From the NCBI RefSeq assembly GCF_964019545.1, contig NZ_OZ026451.1, positions 186,001-250,000 on the forward strand: a stretch of 64,000 nucleotides of DNA. The letters run 5' to 3'. Shown here in pieces: positions 9,608 to 20,025 of the stretch. Numbering within the stretch: the stretch's first letter is position 1; each line of letters begins with the position of its first letter. This stretch comes from Rickettsiella endosymbiont of Xylota segnis (GTDB taxonomy: Bacteria > Pseudomonadota > Gammaproteobacteria > Diplorickettsiales > Diplorickettsiaceae). The translations under genes and the position numbers were made by a program. Under the pieces are notes generated by a model, which saw only the letters and a list, made by a program, of their open reading frames with translations, searched no databases and was not told the origin of the DNA.

Positions 9608-9698
9608 TGGATTTCCTCTTGAGAGACGGTATTAAAAACCGATATATTGCCCTAACTTTCGTTAGAAAACTATAGTTAATTAATAAAAATTTAAAATT

Positions 9699-11564
9699 AT
9701 GCCATTTTCAACAGACTATGATGTCATTATTGTCGGCGGAGGTCATGCTGGCACAGAAGCGGCGTTGGCAGCAGCGCGATTAGGCGCGTCTACTTTATTG
9801 TTAACACATAATATTGAAACGCTAGGGCAATTATCATGTAATCCCTCTATAGGAGGAATTGGAAAAAGTCATTTAGTGAAAGAGGTTGACGCTTTAGGTG
9901 GCATCATGGCTCATGCTGCTGATCTGGCAGGAATACAATGGCGTACATTGAATGCCAGTAAAGGGCCGGCAGTGCGTGCAACAAGAGCGCAAATGGATCG
10001 TAGTTTATATAAACAAGCAATTCGTAAAACTCTAGAAAATCAAGCTAATTTATTTATTTTTCAACAAGGTGTCGATGATGTAATCCTGCAGTCTAATCGT
10101 ATTGTGGGTGTGGTAACGCAAATGGGATTACGTTTCTATGCAAAGGCCGTGGTATTGACTGCCGGTACTTTTTTAGCAGGAAAAATTCATATAGGTTTGC
10201 AACAAGCACAAGGAGGACGCGCAGGTGATCCGGCGGCTAATTTCTTAGCTGAAAAGTTGCGTCAATTACCGCTGCGGATTAAACGTTTAAAAACAGGAAC
10301 ACCTCCGCGTTTAGATGGCCGTAGCATCAATTTTAAAGTTTTATTGGAGCAGCCCAGTGATAATCCTTTACCGGTATTTTCGTATTTAGGAAAGATAGAG
10401 CAACATCCCACACAAATAAGTTGTTTTATTACTTATACTAATGAAAAAACCCATGCGATTATTCGTTCAGGATTAGATCGTTCGCCTATTTATAGTGGTG
10501 TCATAGATGGAATAGGCCCTCGTTATTGTCCTTCTATTGAAGATAAAGTAGTACGCTTTGCGGATAAATTATCCCATCAGATTTTTCTTGAACCTGAAGG
10601 ACTCAATACTCATGAAGTTTATCCTAATGGCATTTCAACAAGCCTGCCTTTCGATGTACAGTCTGATTTGATTCATAGTATTAAAGGATTAGAACAAGCG
10701 CATATTACACGTCCGGGTTATGCAATCGAATATGATTTTTTTGATCCACGCGATCTTTTTCCCTCTTTAGAATCGAGATTGCTAGAAAATTTATTTCTTG
10801 CGGGGCAGATAAATGGGACAACGGGGTATGAGGAAGCGGCTGCGCAAGGAATCATTGCAGGTTTAAATGCCGCTTTAAAAGCGCAAGAAAAATCAGCGTG
10901 GTGCCCGCGTCGTGATGAGGCTTATATCGGTGTATTAATTGATGATTTGATTACGCAGGGTACGCTCGAGCCTTATCGGATGTTTACTAGTCGTGCTGAA
11001 TATCGTTTGCTATTGCGTGAAGATAATGCGGATCTACGTTTAAGTGAATCGGCGTATCGATTAGGGCTCATCAATGAAGCTCGTTGGCAAAGTGTCAATG
11101 TTAAGCGCTACACCTTAGAACAAGAACAACAACGTTTAAAACAACTTTCAATCAAACCTAATACATCTTTAAGTACAGCTATAGAAGCTCATCTAGGACA
11201 AGCTTTAACGCGAGATTATCGAGTTTCTGAATTATTGACTCGACCAGAGTTAAATTACAAGAGTTTAATGAAACTGGAAGGTTTAGGGCCAGGAATTGCC
11301 GATTTAGCGATTGCAGAGCAAATCGAAATTCAAGCTAAATATCAAGGATATATTGATCGTCAAATAGTGGAAATTCAACGCCAAGCGCGTTATGAAAATA
11401 TTACGCTACCACTGAGTTTAGACTATAACGCAGTGAAAGGCCTTTCTAATGAAGTGAGAGAAAAGTTGATTCAACATAAACCACTAACTTTAGGCCAGGC
11501 TTCACGTATTCCTGGGATTACACCTGCAGCAATTTCCTTGTTGTTGGTCTCTATAAAAAAGTAA
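9699..11564 (+). CDS. mnmG: tRNA uridine-5-carboxymethylaminomethyl modification enzyme MnmG (GidA)
   Basis: FAD-dependent partner of MnmE in forming cmnm5U34 in tRNAs. The FAD-binding motif [18 protein letters not shown] is at the N terminus. Further signatures are [25 protein letters not shown] and [16 protein letters not shown], with the C-terminal helical MnmE/tRNA-binding domain ending in [10 protein letters not shown] and [13 protein letters not shown]. At 621 aa it is full length. It lies 16 bases before mfd and is probably co-transcribed with it. Confidence 0.97.
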   Translation: MPFSTDYDVIIVGGGHAGTEAALAAARLGASTLLLTHNIETLGQLSCNPSIGGIGKSHLVKEVDALGGIMAHAADLAGIQWRTLNASKGPAVRATRAQMDRSLYKQAIRKTLENQANLFIFQQGVDDVILQSNRIVGVVTQMGLRFYAKAVVLTAGTFLAGKIHIGLQQAQGGRAGDPAANFLAEKLRQLPLRIKRLKTGTPPRLDGRSINFKVLLEQPSDNPLPVFSYLGKIEQHPTQISCFITYTNEKTHAIIRSGLDRSPIYSGVIDGIGPRYCPSIEDKVVRFADKLSHQIFLEPEGLNTHEVYPNGISTSLPFDVQSDLIHSIKGLEQAHITRPGYAIEYDFFDPRDLFPSLESRLLENLFLAGQINGTTGYEEAAAQGIIAGLNAALKAQEKSAWCPRRDEAYIGVLIDDLITQGTLEPYRMFTSRAEYRLLLREDNADLRLSESAYRLGLINEARWQSVNVKRYTLEQEQQRLKQLSIKPNTSLSTAIEAHLGQALTRDYRVSELLTRPELNYKSLMKLEGLGPGIADLAIAEQIEIQAKYQGYIDRQIVEIQRQARYENITLPLSLDYNAVKGLSNEVREKLIQHKPLTLGQASRIPGITPAAISLLLVSIKK

Positions 11565-11580
11565 AATAAACTAAGCAACT

Positions 11581-14500
11581 ATGCCTATTTCTGACTTTTT
11601 AAATTTATCCATTCCCACAATAGCAGGGCAGCGTTTACGTTTAAGCAACCTACAACAAGATAGTCTTGCATTAGCTTTAAACCAGCTAGCGAATAGCTAT
11701 GAAGGCGCAATTTTAGTGGTTACGCCAGATAATCTAATGGCAAATCGACTAGAAGCTGCGTTAAAGTTTTTTTCACCGTATTTAACCATCATGAATTTCC
11801 CTGACTGGGAAACTTTACCTTATGATCATTTCTCGCCGCATCAGGATATAATTTCGCAACGACTTTCGACCTTAGCTCAATTGCATCAAATAAAGCAGGG
11901 TTTATTGTTGGTTCCAATCACCACCTTATTACAACGTATTGCTCCACTTAGTTACATACTAGCAACCAGCCTGAATGTTTCAAGTGGTGAAAAAAGATCT
12001 ATCGAGGTTATAAGAAAAAATTTACAGTTAGGTGGTTACCATTGTGTATCACAAGTTTTAACGCGTGGTGAATTTGCTGTGCGGGGATCCATTTTAGATG
12101 TTTTTCCTATGGGCAGCGATTTGCCTTTTCGTATAGACTTTGCTGATGATGAAATTGATAGTATTCGTTATTTTGATCCCGACACACAGCGTTCTATAGA
12201 AAAAATAGAAAAAATAAATTTGCTTCCGGCACGTGAGTTTCCTTTATCCGAATCTGCAATCAATTTTTTTCGTCAACAATGGCGCGAAAATTTTGTCGGT
12301 AATCCTCTAAACTGCCCCCTATATGAAGCAGTGAGTGAAGGGCGCGCGCCAGCCGGAATAGAATATTATCTACCGTTATTTTTTCCACAAACACAATTAT
12401 TGATTGATTATCTTCCAAAAAAAGCGTTAATTTTGCAAGTTAATAATGTCCAGTTAGCGGCAGAAAATTTTTGGAAGGAAGTTAATGAGCGCTATGAACA
12501 ACTTAGGTATGATATAGAACGACCAATATTAGCGCCTAAACAATTATATCTAGACGTGGATACATTATTTACGCGCTTAAAAGAGTTTCCGAGGATTTTG
12601 CTACAGCAAGCTTCAGCAGCAGCTGATGATACTTATCATTCCCGCGTTAAAAACTTTCCTAATTTATCGGTTGATCATAAGCTTGAATACCCTTTACAAC
12701 ATTTAAATGTCTTTTTAAATGAATTTTTAAAAGATCCACAAGCTCGAGTTTTATTTTGCGTGGAAAGCGCAGGTCGCAGAGAAGTGTTGTTGGATTTACT
12801 CAATAAATTTTCTATTGAAGTCCATCGTTGCGAAACTTGGCAAGAATTTCTGCAGGCTTCTGAACGTATTTATATCATTATTGCCCCATTAGAAGAAGGA
12901 TTCTATTTAGAAAAACCGCCTTTGGTATTAATTAGTGAAGCTCAATTATTTGGTAATCAGATTATCCAAAAACGGCAAATTAAAACTAAAGGTTTAGATG
13001 CTCGCACGATTATTCGAAATTTAGCGGAGTTAGCCGAGGGTAATCCAGTGGTTCATGTTGATCATGGTGTGGGACGTTATCGAGGATTACAGCATTTAAA
13101 AATAGATGGTCAAGAAAATGAATTTTTGATAGTAGAATATGCTGCTAAAGCAAAATTATATGTTCCTGTATCGTCGCTTAATTTGATTAGTCGGTACGGT
13201 GGAAATGATAGTGAGCATGCTCCTTTGCATCCATTAGGTTCTGACCAATGGGAAAAAGCAAAACGTAAAGCTGTTGAACAAATGCGCGACGTTGCTGCTG
13301 AATTACTCGATATCTATGCCCATCGCGCTGCGCATAAGGGTTATGCTTTTCACCTACCAGAGCATGATTATCAAGCATTTACCGCTCAATTTCCTTTTAC
13401 TGAAACACTGGATCAGGAGCAAGCTATTCAACAAGTTATCAATGATATGACTTCAGAACGAACTATGGATAGATTAATTTGCGGTGATGTCGGTTTTGGC
13501 AAAACAGAAGTTGCGATGCGTGCTGCATTTTTAGCGGTACAATCCAATAAGCAGGTCGCCATACTTGTCCCGACCACATTATTAGCCCAACAACACTATC
13601 AAAACTTTAGTGATCGTTTTGCTGAGTGGCCAGTACAGATTGAAATGATTTCGCGTTTTCGTAGTGCTACGTTACAGAAAAAAATTCTAGAACGTTTGCA
13701 AATGGGAAAAATTGATATTTTGATAGGTACACACAAATTATTAAGTAAAGAATTACAGTTTCCACGCTTAGGTCTATTGATCATTGATGAAGAACATCGT
13801 TTTGGCGTGCAACAGAAAGAGCGCTTAAAAGCCTTACGCGCAGAAGTAGATATTTTAAGCTTAACCGCAACACCTATACCGCGTACTTTAAATATGGCTT
13901 TATCCGGTTTGCGAGAGTTATCAATTATTGCTACGCCGCCAGCGCGACGTTTGTCGATTAAAACCTTTGTACAGATGCGTAATACCAGTTTGATCCGTGA
14001 AGCCATATTGCGCGAATTGCTTCGAGGAGGCCAAGTCTATTTTTTACATAATCAAGTAGACAGTATTGAAAAAACAGCCAGAGAATTAGAAGCATTAGTC
14101 CCAGAAGCACGCATTCAAGTGGCACATGGTCAATTACGTGAAACTCAACTTGAGCGCGTGATGGCCGATTTTTATCATCAACGTTTTAATGTATTGGTTT
14201 GTACAACGATCATCGAAACCGGAATTGATGTCCCGTCTGCTAATACCATTATCATTGATCGTGCGGACAAATTTGGTTTAGCACAACTTCATCAATTACG
14301 TGGTCGGGTAGGTCGCTCTCATCATCAAGCTTATGCCTATTTAATGACACCCCCTAAAGAAATGGTGACAGCCGATGCGAAAAAACGTTTAGAAGCTTTC
14401 ACCTCTTTAGAAGATCTTGGCGCCGGGTTTACTTTAGCCATGCATGATTTAGAAATTCGAGGTGCAGGTGAAGTTTTAGGTGAACAGCAAAGTGGAAATA

Positions 14501-15030
14501 TGCAATCCATAGGTTTTTCGCTGTATATGGAATTACTCGAACAAACAGTAGCTGCACTAAAATCAGGTAACGAGCTTGCGCTAAAACCAACTAATCATGC
14601 AGTAGAAATTGATTTACAAATTTCCGCATTAATCCCAGAAAATTATTTGCCGGACGTTCATACGCGTTTAGTGCTGTATAAACGTATCGCTCATGCAAAA
14701 GATGTACAAGAATTAGAGCAGCTCCAAGTTGAAATGATTGATCGCTTTGGTTTATTCCCAAAAGCGTTGAAAAATCTATTTCAACTAAGCGAGTTGAAAT
14801 TAATCGCCAACAAAATTGGCATTAAAAAGATTGTGTCCGGACCTCAGGGAGGACGCATCGAATTCAATGAAAACCCTAATATCAATCCCCAAGATATCAT
14901 CCAATTAATTCAAAATTATCCAACCTTGTATAAACTGGATGGGCCCACGCACCTACGCTTTAATTTCGAGCAATCCTTGCCTGAATTAAGAATAAAAAAT
15001 CTTTACAATTTATTAAAAAAATTTATGTAA
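11581..15030 (+). CDS. mfd: Transcription-repair coupling factor Mfd
   Basis: Releases RNA polymerase stalled at DNA lesions and recruits UvrA. Full length at 1149 aa. The N-terminal UvrB-like module holds LPYDHFSPHQDI. The RNA-polymerase interaction domain (about 480-560) contains HVDHGVGRYRGL. The RecG-like translocase has Walker A GDVGFGKT with K641, the DEEHRFGVQQKE box, SLTATPIPRTL and the TTIIETGIDVPSANT and QLRGRVGRS motifs. The TRCF C-terminal domain follows. No lesions are seen. Confidence 0.97.
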   Translation: MPISDFLNLSIPTIAGQRLRLSNLQQDSLALALNQLANSYEGAILVVTPDNLMANRLEAALKFFSPYLTIMNFPDWETLPYDHFSPHQDIISQRLSTLAQLHQIKQGLLLVPITTLLQRIAPLSYILATSLNVSSGEKRSIEVIRKNLQLGGYHCVSQVLTRGEFAVRGSILDVFPMGSDLPFRIDFADDEIDSIRYFDPDTQRSIEKIEKINLLPAREFPLSESAINFFRQQWRENFVGNPLNCPLYEAVSEGRAPAGIEYYLPLFFPQTQLLIDYLPKKALILQVNNVQLAAENFWKEVNERYEQLRYDIERPILAPKQLYLDVDTLFTRLKEFPRILLQQASAAADDTYHSRVKNFPNLSVDHKLEYPLQHLNVFLNEFLKDPQARVLFCVESAGRREVLLDLLNKFSIEVHRCETWQEFLQASERIYIIIAPLEEGFYLEKPPLVLISEAQLFGNQIIQKRQIKTKGLDARTIIRNLAELAEGNPVVHVDHGVGRYRGLQHLKIDGQENEFLIVEYAAKAKLYVPVSSLNLISRYGGNDSEHAPLHPLGSDQWEKAKRKAVEQMRDVAAELLDIYAHRAAHKGYAFHLPEHDYQAFTAQFPFTETLDQEQAIQQVINDMTSERTMDRLICGDVGFGKTEVAMRAAFLAVQSNKQVAILVPTTLLAQQHYQNFSDRFAEWPVQIEMISRFRSATLQKKILERLQMGKIDILIGTHKLLSKELQFPRLGLLIIDEEHRFGVQQKERLKALRAEVDILSLTATPIPRTLNMALSGLRELSIIATPPARRLSIKTFVQMRNTSLIREAILRELLRGGQVYFLHNQVDSIEKTARELEALVPEARIQVAHGQLRETQLERVMADFYHQRFNVLVCTTIIETGIDVPSANTIIIDRADKFGLAQLHQLRGRVGRSHHQAYAYLMTPPKEMVTADAKKRLEAFTSLEDLGAGFTLAMHDLEIRGAGEVLGEQQSGNMQSIGFSLYMELLEQTVAALKSGNELALKPTNHAVEIDLQISALIPENYLPDVHTRLVLYKRIAHAKDVQELEQLQVEMIDRFGLFPKALKNLFQLSELKLIANKIGIKKIVSGPQGGRIEFNENPNINPQDIIQLIQNYPTLYKLDGPTHLRFNFEQSLPELRIKNLYNLLKKFM

Positions 15031-15048
15031 ATATTTTTTTAATATGGT

Positions 15049-15090
15049 AAATTTCCTTGGCTTTTTTTAAAAAGATAAGCCATGAAATTT
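15049..15090 (+). terminator. Stem-loop after mfd
   Basis: AAATTTC and GGCT on the left arm pair with AGCC and GAAATTT on the right arm around an A/T-rich loop, just after the mfd stop. It fits the 3' end of the mnmG-mfd unit. No clean T-run follows the stem. Confidence 0.4.
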
Positions 15091-15187
15091 TAAAATATTA
15101 TTCTGTAAAGTTTAGAGTTTGCGGCTTAATCTGTTTTTTACTGTATTGATAGAATCACAGAAACAATTTAAAAGGATTTTTAGATTT

Positions 15188-15685
15188 ATGAAAATATTTA
15201 AGTATTCAACCTTGAGCCTATTATTTACGACCATTTTGCAAGCGGTGGCAGGATATTCTTGTCCAAATGTCTCAACTATTAATGCAAGAATTGCTGAAAA
15301 TGGCACAATGATATTTCCGCTCGGCGAAGAAGATGTTCATACGGGGAAGGAAACTTTTTTTCTTTATAGAACTCCTAAGAATAATAAAATAGAAAGATTT
15401 TACGATGAAAATAGTACAGTAGATGAATTTATAGGAGCATATTACTATCCGTCTAGTAAAAAAAAATCAGGCTCTTTAACGTGTACTTATAAAAAGAAAG
15501 GCAACAGATATTTTCTTTTGGCTATGGAAAAAGAAGAAGTAAAACGTGTTAAGAAGGGAACGATTATAAACGATGTCAACAATAATTGGCGAACATTTCG
15601 AAATTCTGGTTCCTACGTTTGCGGGGATGATGAAATTACTAAAGCAGATGTCTGCCAATTTCACCTTACACCGCGTTACCAATAA
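15188..15685 (+). CDS. Small secreted protein of unknown function (DUF3757-like)
   Basis: The frame is open from 15119, but ATG at 15188 has an AGGA site upstream and begins a clear Sec signal peptide (KIFKYSTLSLLFTTILQAVAG), so I start it there. The mature protein of about 145 aa has few Cys (YSCPNV, SLTCTY, YVCGDDE, VCQFH), which could form two disulfides in the periplasm. Small cysteine-paired secreted proteins of this kind (DUF3757 type) occur in Legionellales; that link is from memory and tentative. No function can be given. It is monocistronic between mfd and the convergent surA. Confidence 0.75.
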   Translation: MKIFKYSTLSLLFTTILQAVAGYSCPNVSTINARIAENGTMIFPLGEEDVHTGKETFFLYRTPKNNKIERFYDENSTVDEFIGAYYYPSSKKKSGSLTCTYKKKGNRYFLLAMEKEEVKRVKKGTIINDVNNNWRTFRNSGSYVCGDDEITKADVCQFHLTPRYQ

Positions 15686-15701
15686 TTATATATAGCTAAA
15701 T

Positions 15702-16997
15702 TTAGATAATTTTCACATAAGATTGGTTACGTATTTGGCGGAACCAGTTTTTTAAAGCTTGCTGAAATTTACGTTGATAAACTAACTGTGCAGCTTGCTC
15801 ACGTGTAACGTTCTGTGATGTTTGTAATTTTTGCGCTCTACCTAAGACTTGTACGATATGCCAACCAAACTGTGTTTGAAAAGGTAAACTAATCTGATTG
15901 ATAGCCAATTTATTGATTTGTGCTTCAAAAGTAGGATCGAATAGACCCGGTAAAGTCCAACCTAAATCACCACCTTTGTAGGCAGATCCTGGATCTTGTG
16001 AGTATTTTTTTGCCAGCTCAGCAAAACTACCACCGCGCAAAATGTCTGCACGAATTTCTTTAAGGCGTAATTCTGCTTGCTGATTGTTAACTAATGGAGA
16101 GGTTTTAATTAAAATATGTCGAGAATGTGTGGAAGTCACATAATGGGGGGTTGAATTATCGCCTCGCATTTCTAATAGGCGAACGAGATGAAAGCCATTG
16201 TCAGCTTGGATGGGGCCAGTTATTTCGCCAGGTTTAAGTTTTTGCACTGGTGTTTGAAAAATATCAGGTAAATCATTAAGCAGGCGCCAACCTAAATCTC
16301 CCCCGGTTAATGGAGGATTAAATTGCTTAGCTTTTTCTATCAATTCTTGAAAGGAAGTCCCGTTTTTTGCTTGTTGCAGTAGAGATAAAGCAGTTGTTTT
16401 TATGCGAGTTATTTCAGCGGTGGAGGGCTTGGTGGGAAACGGAACAAGCAAATCTTCAACATGGTAAGCTGCTTTTTGCGGAGTTGATTTTGGCATATGC
16501 ATTAACATGTCTTTGATTTCTTGATCCGTAACGGTAATCTTCGCAGCGACTTCATCTTGTTGCAGCCGACTAATAATAAGTTGTTGACGGATTTGTTGTC
16601 GGTATTTGGCATAAGGTATATTTTCTTGTTGCAACTTTTCTCGTAATTGTTGCAGCGTAAAACCATTGCGTTGCGCAATATCCATAATGGTTTTATCTAA
16701 CGCAGCTTCATTAATTTTTAATCCTGAACTAGCGGCTAATTGCAATTGTAATTCATTGTCTATCATTTGATTGAGTACTTGCTTGCGAAAGCTTGCAGAA
16801 TTTGGGATGGGTTTATTTTCAGATAGCCATTGTTGTCGTGTCATTTCAATTTGTTCACTTAGCTGCTGCTGCGTGATGACATGGTTGTTAACAACCGCGA
16901 CGATACGATCTAAGGGTTCAATGGCATATAAAGGCTTAGGAGAAAACACACTACTGAGTAAGATAATGAATGGAAAAATTTTTTTAAGGAAGTCCAT
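15702..16997 (-). CDS. surA: Periplasmic chaperone and peptidyl-prolyl isomerase SurA
   Basis: Outer-membrane protein chaperone. A signal peptide covers residues 1-25 (IILLSSVFSPKPLYA). The SurA N-terminal domain follows (DRIVAVVNNHVITQQQL), then two parvulin domains: one around 175-280 (GGDLGWRLLNDLPDIF) and one around 285-395 (SRHILIKTSPLV, GGDLGWTLPGLFDP). A C-terminal helix completes the family architecture at 431 aa. It lies 12 bases after lptD on the same strand, the arrangement common in gammaproteobacteria, and SurA is needed for LptD folding. Confidence 0.95.
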   Translation of the reverse strand: MDFLKKIFPFIILLSSVFSPKPLYAIEPLDRIVAVVNNHVITQQQLSEQIEMTRQQWLSENKPIPNSASFRKQVLNQMIDNELQLQLAASSGLKINEAALDKTIMDIAQRNGFTLQQLREKLQQENIPYAKYRQQIRQQLIISRLQQDEVAAKITVTDQEIKDMLMHMPKSTPQKAAYHVEDLLVPFPTKPSTAEITRIKTTALSLLQQAKNGTSFQELIEKAKQFNPPLTGGDLGWRLLNDLPDIFQTPVQKLKPGEITGPIQADNGFHLVRLLEMRGDNSTPHYVTSTHSRHILIKTSPLVNNQQAELRLKEIRADILRGGSFAELAKKYSQDPGSAYKGGDLGWTLPGLFDPTFEAQINKLAINQISLPFQTQFGWHIVQVLGRAQKLQTSQNVTREQAAQLVYQRKFQQALKNWFRQIRNQSYVKII

Positions 16998-17009
16998 AAT
17001 CGCTCATTA

Positions 17010-19580
17010 CTAAAAGTGGGTTGCACTAGACTGAAAATTATCAGTATAGCCGGGGATATTACTAGTTAAAAAGCTGGTTATATCACTGATGCCTACGGTA
17101 CTCAAGCCTTTGAGCTGAAATTGGAAATAAACAACATTATTAAATATTGGACTGCTATTTTGATTTAGGGCAAAAAAAGTTCGGCCAGCGACAATTCGAA
17201 ATGCCCAACAACAACTATCATATTGTAATCCATAGAAAAAGCTTTGCGAATATTTATGACTAAAATTATAGTTCCACCCGCCGACCGTGCTCCACTGACG
17301 TTTAAGTGGTGTTGAGAAAGAAAAACCCAATCTATTAAAATCATTTTGATGACTATTCGGGGGTGTTGGCGGTGTAGTGACAAACAAATCGCCATAACGG
17401 ATACGCCCATAATTTATATTAAATAACTGATTAGGACGAGGATGATACTGTACGTTAGCGGCAGCATTAATAATGTCATGACTGGTTGGATCCCAGGCAA
17501 CATTGGCGGTAGTGCTCCATTGTGGATTGACATTGTAATTGATCTGGCCTGCAATAGGAGAAAATTTTTCGGTAGGTGAAGTGGCGCCAGGAACTGCAAT
17601 AGGATTAGCACATAAAGTTCCAGGTACGCTTAATTGTCTTTCTAAGGGACTACATAAAAAAACGCGCCTGTCTTTAAAATAATATATTTGACCGATACTG
17701 GCTCTTAGTTTTTCTTCACCCGTGTATTGATCCAATAATCGAGTAGTGAGTGCATAACTAATTTGGTTAGCATCACCGATACGATCATAACCACTGAAAC
17801 GATTTGTCATGAAAAGGCTGTCATAACTAAATGGAATAAGTGCGCTATCAAAAATAGGAATATTATTTTGATCACGATAAGGAACATTTAGATAAAAAAG
17901 ACGAGGTTCTAATGTTTGTAAATAAGAAAGTTCGCCCCAATGAGTCTTGCGATCAAAATACAAACCACTATCTACACTAAATAGAGGCGTTGTGCGTTGG
18001 ATTTCGCTTTTATAGCCTGTAACTTGATTCATTATATTATAGTGAGTCAGACTCAATTGAACGCGTGGAATAAGATAAGCATCTTTACTTCGCATTGGAT
18101 AACTGATGGAAGGAAAAAGATTAAGACGGAGTGCTTGCGGCGGTTTAATTAACTCACCTGGATCATTTAAACGTTGAAAATAAGTAAGTTGATTGCTAAT
18201 TTGAACATTAAACCCATGAACATTTTGCGTGATACTATTTAAATCGATCTCAGGTAAACTATTATAAGGGTTGTTAACGGGCGATTGATTTAAAGGGTGT
18301 AATGTTTGATAACGGTTAATACTCGTCGTAAAATTCCAAATATCGCCGGTATAATTTAATTGTGCCTGTTGTGCAAGTTGATTAATAGCGATACTCGGTG
18401 GCTGGTTAAAGTCCTGTAAATAATAATCATCCCCGACCCAATTAAAGTTTACCGTACTTGTCCAACGGGGTGTCCATGAACGTTGTTCTTGCCATGTAAA
18501 AGACTTTCTAGCGGTACTTGGATAGATCAGGGGGTTGGTGTTGGGATAAAGTAAAGGGATCTGGTCTGCAAGCCGAGCCGCAGCTCGGTCATAGGGAAGA
18601 TAATTGGCAATGATATTCCCGCGACTCTGATGGGTGAGGTAACGAAATTGACCGACTAATTGTACTCCACGCTTGCTTAAAACAGTGGGTGTAAATAAAA
18701 AGTCATAATTACTTGCCATATTCCAATAATAAGGGAAACCAACTCCTATTCCTGATTGCGAAGAAGTTCCAAAATTTGGAAATAAGAAGCCAGATTCACG
18801 TCTGTCATCAATTGGAAAAGCAAGATAGGGACTATATAAAATAGGCGTCCCCCGAATATCTAACCAGGTATTATAAGCTTTGCCGCGACCAGTATCACGA
18901 TTCAATATTATTTTTTTAGCGGACAGTTTCCAAGTTGGATTAATGGGTGAACACGTTGAATAAGTACTATTATGTAATATTATTAATCCAGGATAGGTTT
19001 GCTCCACGCTACTTGCCGAGCCCCAAGCATTAATCGGCATACCTTCGTTGGTACCCATTAATATAGTGGTATTTCTTAATAAAATTCGATAAATAATATC
19101 AGTAAGATAACCACTTTGGTTATTTAAATTTAAATGGGCTTTTTTAGCTTTGATTAAAAGATTAGGTTCTTGAAGTTTAATTTCACCGAGTAGATCCATA
19201 TTCGTAATCTTCCCTGTTTTTGGATCACGATAAAAATAAACTTGATCGGCATATAATAAACGGCCTGGTTGCGTGATAATAACATTCCCACTTAATGTAG
19301 AAGTTCCTTCAAATGAAAAATGGGATTGTGCGGCATCAATATGCGTAAGAGCTTGCTGGACTTTACTTAAAGGTGTTTTCGCATAAGCCTGCAAGGGATC
19401 TAAGTATTGCCCTTTGCAAATACCTAGTTTACTAGGTATCCAACCCAGTTGTTGTGACATAGTCAATTCTGCCGTCAAACCAGGTGAGGCAAAACAAAAA
19501 AAAGCAAAATAAAATAGCCATTGAAGGGTTATGGAATCTTCTTTTTGAGGAGTCAGCTTCCTTTTTTTCCTATTGTTCAT
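17010..19580 (-). CDS. lptD: LPS-assembly protein LptD
   Basis: Outer-membrane beta-barrel that, with LptE, inserts lipopolysaccharide in the outer leaflet. A Sec signal with a long basic n-region (MNNRKKRKLTPQKE) precedes an OstA-like periplasmic domain (about 75-200, FSFEGTSTLSGNVIITQPGR). The barrel follows, with the family segment RGTPILYSPYLAFPIDDRR and the C-terminal YDSCCWAFRIV. The N-terminal Cys (GICKGQ) and the CC pair are in the places used for the inter-domain disulfides. At 856 aa it is full length. Its presence implies LPS, consistent with waaA in this window. Confidence 0.95.
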   Translation of the reverse strand: MNNRKKRKLTPQKEDSITLQWLFYFAFFCFASPGLTAELTMSQQLGWIPSKLGICKGQYLDPLQAYAKTPLSKVQQALTHIDAAQSHFSFEGTSTLSGNVIITQPGRLLYADQVYFYRDPKTGKITNMDLLGEIKLQEPNLLIKAKKAHLNLNNQSGYLTDIIYRILLRNTTILMGTNEGMPINAWGSASSVEQTYPGLIILHNSTYSTCSPINPTWKLSAKKIILNRDTGRGKAYNTWLDIRGTPILYSPYLAFPIDDRRESGFLFPNFGTSSQSGIGVGFPYYWNMASNYDFLFTPTVLSKRGVQLVGQFRYLTHQSRGNIIANYLPYDRAAARLADQIPLLYPNTNPLIYPSTARKSFTWQEQRSWTPRWTSTVNFNWVGDDYYLQDFNQPPSIAINQLAQQAQLNYTGDIWNFTTSINRYQTLHPLNQSPVNNPYNSLPEIDLNSITQNVHGFNVQISNQLTYFQRLNDPGELIKPPQALRLNLFPSISYPMRSKDAYLIPRVQLSLTHYNIMNQVTGYKSEIQRTTPLFSVDSGLYFDRKTHWGELSYLQTLEPRLFYLNVPYRDQNNIPIFDSALIPFSYDSLFMTNRFSGYDRIGDANQISYALTTRLLDQYTGEEKLRASIGQIYYFKDRRVFLCSPLERQLSVPGTLCANPIAVPGATSPTEKFSPIAGQINYNVNPQWSTTANVAWDPTSHDIINAAANVQYHPRPNQLFNINYGRIRYGDLFVTTPPTPPNSHQNDFNRLGFSFSTPLKRQWSTVGGWNYNFSHKYSQSFFYGLQYDSCCWAFRIVAGRTFFALNQNSSPIFNNVVYFQFQLKGLSTVGISDITSFLTSNIPGYTDNFQSSATHF

Positions 19581-19621
19581 TTATTTTTTTTAGCTCCCTG
19601 GATCGAACTTAGCCGAGAGTT

Positions 19622-20014
19622 TTAAGGGAGAAAATTGCTTGAGACACAATTATCTCCTTTAAAACTTATATGGATAATACGGCCGTCAGGGGTTGTTTCA
19701 AATGAAGTTCGACAAGAGCGAACGATCGTTTGGTGTGTATTCCAAGGCTCATCATAGCTAGAGAAAAGGTTTCCATTATTGGTACGCAAAGGAGAGCGTT
19801 TAGGATCAGGGATAGAATACATTGTTTTTTGAGTGTACTGATAGATTTTATGACCATTTGGTAATTGGATCCCTGCATCCGGCGCACCCCATTTGGACAT
19901 AAGACTTTGAATATTTTTCCCTTGCCATTTATCGATTTGCTTTTGATAGTTTGCTGTACTAGCACAAGCACTTAACAAAAAAAAGAGTACGCAAGAGGCT
20001 AAGAAGTAACGCAT
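19622..20014 (-). CDS. Small lipoprotein of unknown function
   Basis: A type II signal peptide with lipobox LLSAC (acylated Cys near residue 17) is followed by about 110 aa. The motif pattern WQGKNIQSLMSKWGAPD, then LPNGHKIYQY, recalls SmpA/BamE-type folds, in which a Trp-Gly helix pair is followed by a beta sheet. Two further Cys (RSCRTSF, GDNCVSS) could be disulfide-bonded. It is probably anchored in the outer or inner membrane facing the periplasm. It sits between lptD and rpe, 11 bases after rpe, and may be co-transcribed with djlA-rpe. Confidence 0.75.
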   Translation of the reverse strand: MRYFLASCVLFFLLSACASTANYQKQIDKWQGKNIQSLMSKWGAPDAGIQLPNGHKIYQYTQKTMYSIPDPKRSPLRTNNGNLFSSYDEPWNTHQTIVRSCRTSFETTPDGRIIHISFKGDNCVSSNFLP

Positions 20015-20025
20015 ATTATTTTTCC